Assembly (NCBI GenBank): GCA_964441505.1
Contig: CAYTUV010000013.1
Coordinates: forward strand, 1-64,000
From: Fen-1258 sp964441505
Lineage (GTDB): Bacteria > Bacteroidota > Ignavibacteria > Ignavibacteriales > Melioribacteraceae
Length of the DNA stretch: 64,000 bases
Direction: 5' to 3'
Shown here in pieces: positions 61,143-64,000 of the stretch. A model generated the notes under the pieces. It saw nothing but the letters and a program-made list of their open reading frames with translations, was not told where the DNA came from and made no database searches. Both the position numbers and the translations under genes were made by a program. Positions within the stretch are counted from its first letter, which is position 1. The number at the start of each line of letters is the position of its first letter.

Positions 61143-62192
61143 TTAGAAAGTAATACCGACGGAAAATTTTTGCACATTTTTTAATCTTCCAAAATCCCCA
61201 TAGGAATAATCAATCTTCATTGATACGTTACCTATAAAGCGCTGCTGAACTCCAACTCCAAGAGTAAATGATTCTTCCGAATCTTTTAAGAAAAGAGATT
61301 TATAGCCGGCTCTAAGAAAGAACATTTCGTTAAACGTGTACTCACCACCGATATTAATGCTCTCATAGTTATCGCTTGGATGCATTGCATCAACTGCAAA
61401 TAAAAATTTGTGCATTTCGGTATTAATCGGTCTATAAGAAAGCCCAACTCTGAAATTTAATGGAAGTTCCCATTCATCTGTTTGGAGATAAGCCGGTATT
61501 CTATCATTATTACCTGTTGAGTTTTTATCCGGATCATAAAGAACAAGTGCAGAAGTTCCATCCAATTTCATCTTTGTTCCAAAATTAGATATTGACATAG
61601 CAAGTACTATCCCATCAAAAGGAGTTATGTATTGAACGCCCATGTCGATGGCGAAAGCAGTTGCGTTTGTTCTCCAGATTTTTTGATTAATGAATTTAGG
61701 ATTAAAACCGATAGCAAAATTATCAGTTAAATTAATTGCATAGGCAACGCTGAACATTACATCAGAGACGCTGAAAGTTTCTCCGGTACCTTCGGGATCT
61801 GCAACAGTTCTAACCTTCATGTCTTCTATACTGGATGATATAAAACTAACACCGATTGTTCCATAAGTTCCTGTATTGTATGAAGCGGCAACGTAATTAT
61901 AATTAATATCTGCAATCCAGGTGGAATGATCAAAAACCACTGCGCCGCCATTTACTTTTGCCAGACCTGCAGGATTCCAGTAAATTGCTGTTGGATCGTC
62001 TGAAACGGCAACGTACGCGCTTCCCATACCGGAGGCTCTTGCACCCTGATTAATTGAAAGGAATTGAGCGGCAGTTGTTCCCTTTTTGGAAACATCTGAA
62101 ACGAAATTTTGTGCGTTCACAGTAGAAATATCCGCCAGACTAAGAGCCGCAATCAAAACCAGAAATACTAAATTTATTATTTTTCTTTTCAT
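61143..62192 (-). CDS. PorV/PorQ-family outer-membrane protein, second copy
   Basis: About 349 residues from the ATG at 62192 (GGAG lies 7 bp before it; a reading from 62204 adds four residues). Signal peptide ends VNAQ. Same hallmarks as the protein at 16983: FLSINQGARASGMGSAYVAVSDD, IYWNPAGLAK, IEDMKVRTVADPEGTGE, FGTKMKLDG, VDAMHPSDN, and SVGITF end. Directly follows the FlgD-tailed gene (14 bp). Probably a T9SS accessory barrel serving that partner. Confidence 0.85.
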   Translation of the reverse strand: MKRKIINLVFLVLIAALSLADISTVNAQNFVSDVSKKGTTAAQFLSINQGARASGMGSAYVAVSDDPTAIYWNPAGLAKVNGGAVVFDHSTWIADINYNYVAASYNTGTYGTIGVSFISSSIEDMKVRTVADPEGTGETFSVSDVMFSVAYAINLTDNFAIGFNPKFINQKIWRTNATAFAIDMGVQYITPFDGIVLAMSISNFGTKMKLDGTSALVLYDPDKNSTGNNDRIPAYLQTDEWELPLNFRVGLSYRPINTEMHKFLFAVDAMHPSDNYESINIGGEYTFNEMFFLRAGYKSLFLKDSEESFTLGVGVQQRFIGNVSMKIDYSYGDFGRLKNVQKFSVGITF

Positions 62193-62206
62193 ATCTCGCT
62201 CCATGG

Positions 62207-64000
62207 TTATTTGATTACCGCAAATTTGCCGATGTACTCGCCTAATTCCTGTGCATCAACATGATAAATATAGAGTCCGTATGATAAATCCATTCCGTCT
62301 TCCGTTATAAGATTCCAGGATACTGTTCCGTCCTCCGTTCCGCCTTCTTTCTGAAGTGTCTTTATTAAAGCGCCGGTAACAGTGTAAATCCTTATGCTGC
62401 ATCTGACCGGAAGATGAATGAAATCAATTCTTCTTTCACCGCGACCGGTTTGAACCAGATTTCTTTTTTCCCAGGAATTGGCGCTTATATACGGATTAGG
62501 AACAACTGCAATTTTACTTAGAGAATTTTTTGCACTATCGGCATCAACCCTTGCACCTTTGGTAGAGAATTGGAAATAATCACCGCTCTTAAATGGTCGG
62601 GTTGTAACAAACCTGAAAATATCGCCGGGTCTCGGAGTAGCAAACATTGGCGCCGAAGGTATTCTGTACTGAATTCTCCACGTCAGTTTAAATTGATTAT
62701 TCAGATACTCAATTACTACGATATCATCACTTAAACTGAATTGACCATCAGCATCATTATCAAAATATTCTGCCTGAACATTTTCTCCCCTTGTGATATT
62801 TCGAACCTTAAACGGAACTGTTTTTTTAGTAAACGGCGTTGTTACTGTTTGTCCGTCAGTTAGCCATTCAATTTCATAATCTGCCGGCCATGCAATATTT
62901 CTGGTCGGAGAACTTTTATCGGGAGCCACGATCATATCAACATTACTGTAACCCTTAGTCCACCCTTTTTCCTTAACTACTCCGAGAGTATCATTGCTTA
63001 CAGAAATTATAAGACCATCGAACGGTGCACTGTATTTCCCTGCGCCGAAATTGGAAGTATCGATCTTTGCAAAAATTACTTCCTCAGCTCCATTGAAAGA
63101 ACGGTTAAGAGAATAGCCTGTTGTTTTATAAGATGGTATATCACCGGCAGCTGTAAAATTAACTTTATAAGTTGCACTTTCTTTTACTTCATTTGGATTA
63201 AGCACAATCAGATCCATCTTACCTGAACCGATACCGGATGTAACTTTGGATAGATCGCCGGTGACCTGAGGAGGACGGTAGCCTGCAGAAGGAGCGTTTG
63301 GTTTAACTACCGCGCAATTGATATCAATAAACTTTATCTGTCCCGAAAAATCCTGCGAAATTATTTTTGTTGTCTCGCTCGGAATTAAACCTTTAGTTCC
63401 ATAACCCGGATCTCCCTGATCATATGCTACTAAGGCATAATAATATGTATTTCCGTTTGAAACTGTTGAATCAACAAATGAATGTTGAAGTCCGGTTTCA
63501 TTTCCTCTCCAGAAATGCGCACCGTTAATCCCAATCGGATCTGGTCCTTTGATACCATCTTTCAAATCGAACTGAGCAATAGGCTTCCAATACTTTGGTT
63601 CCCCTTTTGAGTCTGTGATAAGTTTGATATCATTGAATTCAGGTTCCTGACTTCTGTATAGCAAGTAGCCTTCAAAATCTCTTTTTCTTAAAAATCTATC
63701 GAAAGATTTTTCGGCATAATCATTCCAATAAAGGAATACTTTTTTATCTCCGGCAATGGCCGTTAACGTTGGCTTCAAAGGTGGCTGCGAGAAATTATAA
63801 TTTGCATTGTAAATTGATTGAACTGTCTCTTTGTTAAATACCATATCGTCATAATCGACACCGAATACTAAAGCAACAGAAAATCTTTCACGTTTATAAG
63901 TCTTCAACGGGAATGGACCAGAACCAAATAGAATCTGTATATTAGAATTTGTTAATGAAGTGTCAAAACTATTATAATTCATTTTTCTCCAGATCACCTC
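62207..64000 (-). CDS. Secreted FlgD-tailed protein, 5' part outside window
   Basis: The frame is open to the right edge, so at least 597 C-terminal residues are present and the start is missing. It matches the second half of the 1141-residue protein at 18010: KPTLTAIAGDKKVFLYWND, YYYALVAYDQGD, PSETTKIISQD, VVPNPYISANSWEKRN, GERRIDFIHLPVRCSIRIYT, LSYGLYIYHVDAQELGEYIG, KFAVIK. FN3 and FlgD-like Ig domains are visible. By comparison about 500 residues lie beyond the edge, and a TonB receptor gene is expected there. Confidence 0.8.
   Translation of the reverse strand, partial: EVIWRKMNYNSFDTSLTNSNIQILFGSGPFPLKTYKRERFSVALVFGVDYDDMVFNKETVQSIYNANYNFSQPPLKPTLTAIAGDKKVFLYWNDYAEKSFDRFLRKRDFEGYLLYRSQEPEFNDIKLITDSKGEPKYWKPIAQFDLKDGIKGPDPIGINGAHFWRGNETGLQHSFVDSTVSNGNTYYYALVAYDQGDPGYGTKGLIPSETTKIISQDFSGQIKFIDINCAVVKPNAPSAGYRPPQVTGDLSKVTSGIGSGKMDLIVLNPNEVKESATYKVNFTAAGDIPSYKTTGYSLNRSFNGAEEVIFAKIDTSNFGAGKYSAPFDGLIISVSNDTLGVVKEKGWTKGYSNVDMIVAPDKSSPTRNIAWPADYEIEWLTDGQTVTTPFTKKTVPFKVRNITRGENVQAEYFDNDADGQFSLSDDIVVIEYLNNQFKLTWRIQYRIPSAPMFATPRPGDIFRFVTTRPFKSGDYFQFSTKGARVDADSAKNSLSKIAVVPNPYISANSWEKRNLVQTGRGERRIDFIHLPVRCSIRIYTVTGALIKTLQKEGGTEDGTVSWNLITEDGMDLSYGLYIYHVDAQELGEYIGKFAVIK

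Noticed and set aside
1..64000. CRISPR array, prophage, rRNA, tRNA or riboswitch
   Set aside because: No regular spaced repeats, phage structural genes, conserved RNA blocks or riboswitch cores were recognised on either strand by eye.

Overview
The window looks like a chromosome segment from a member of the Ignavibacteria / Bacteroidota-Chlorobi lineage. Seven intact proteins and one remnant carry a type IX secretion (T9SS) C-terminal sorting domain with the NPFNPST-type core. Two PorV/PorQ-like outer-membrane proteins are present. Unlike classical Bacteroidetes, many genes have good Shine-Dalgarno sequences (AGGAGG before 17996 and 26207, AAGGAG before 28359 and 58995). No rRNA, tRNA, CRISPR array or transposase gene was recognised. 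Most genes from 10 kb onward lie on the minus strand.

Layout. (1) 0.1-13.3 kb is a cell-wall / amino-sugar neighbourhood: a NagB deaminase fused to a PIG-L deacetylase-like domain, a secreted zinc amidase, a TolB-like propeller protein, an O-GlcNAcase-tail-like acetyltransferase, MurQ, a class A beta-lactamase-like serine hydrolase, a LysM-L,D-transpeptidase-like protein and an HGSNAT/NagX-like membrane acetyltransferase. A decayed T9SS tail lies at 9.1-9.4 kb. (2) 13.6-26.2 kb encodes surface proteins: an NlpC/P60 T9SS protein with a small lipoprotein, a TonB receptor - FlgD-tailed secreted protein - PorV-like trio, and an FG-GAP/VCBS T9SS protein. (3) 26.6-40.7 kb is a tight minus-strand operon-like run: LacI regulator, GH94 phosphorylase, GH144-like lipoprotein, a truncated gene, GH2, GH144-like T9SS protein, a complete MalEFGK-type ABC importer, and a PGRP-type amidase. 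(4) 41-60.8 kb is a beta-glucan depolymerisation region: five GH3 enzymes, GH5, an esterase, a CotH-type T9SS protein, ROK glucokinase, a FucP/GluP-type sugar transporter, and a circularly permuted GH16 glucanase with malectin domain and T9SS tail. (5) 61-64 kb holds a second PorV-like gene and the 3' part of a second FlgD-tailed gene, the same pair as in region 2.

Working model (inference). Secreted and surface enzymes (GH16, GH144, GH3, GH5) cut beta-glucans, probably including beta-1,2- and mixed-linkage or beta-1,3-glucans. Oligosaccharides enter by the ABC importer and are split in the cytoplasm by the GH94 phosphorylase and GH2. Glucose enters by the MFS carrier and is phosphorylated by the ROK kinase. 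No SusD is present, so this is not a Bacteroides-type PUL.

The most distinctive non-coding signal is a family of three short elements (35685-35783, 39599-39694, 60941-61059). Each has 17-bp terminal inverted repeats, begins with GG, and is flanked by exact but different 4-bp direct repeats (TGTA, TAGT, TTAA), as expected for MITE-type transposition. Other repeats have entered coding sequence: a 27-bp palindrome in the CotH protein's sorting domain, and low-complexity repeats in the GH16 sorting domain and the ABC binding-protein signal peptide.
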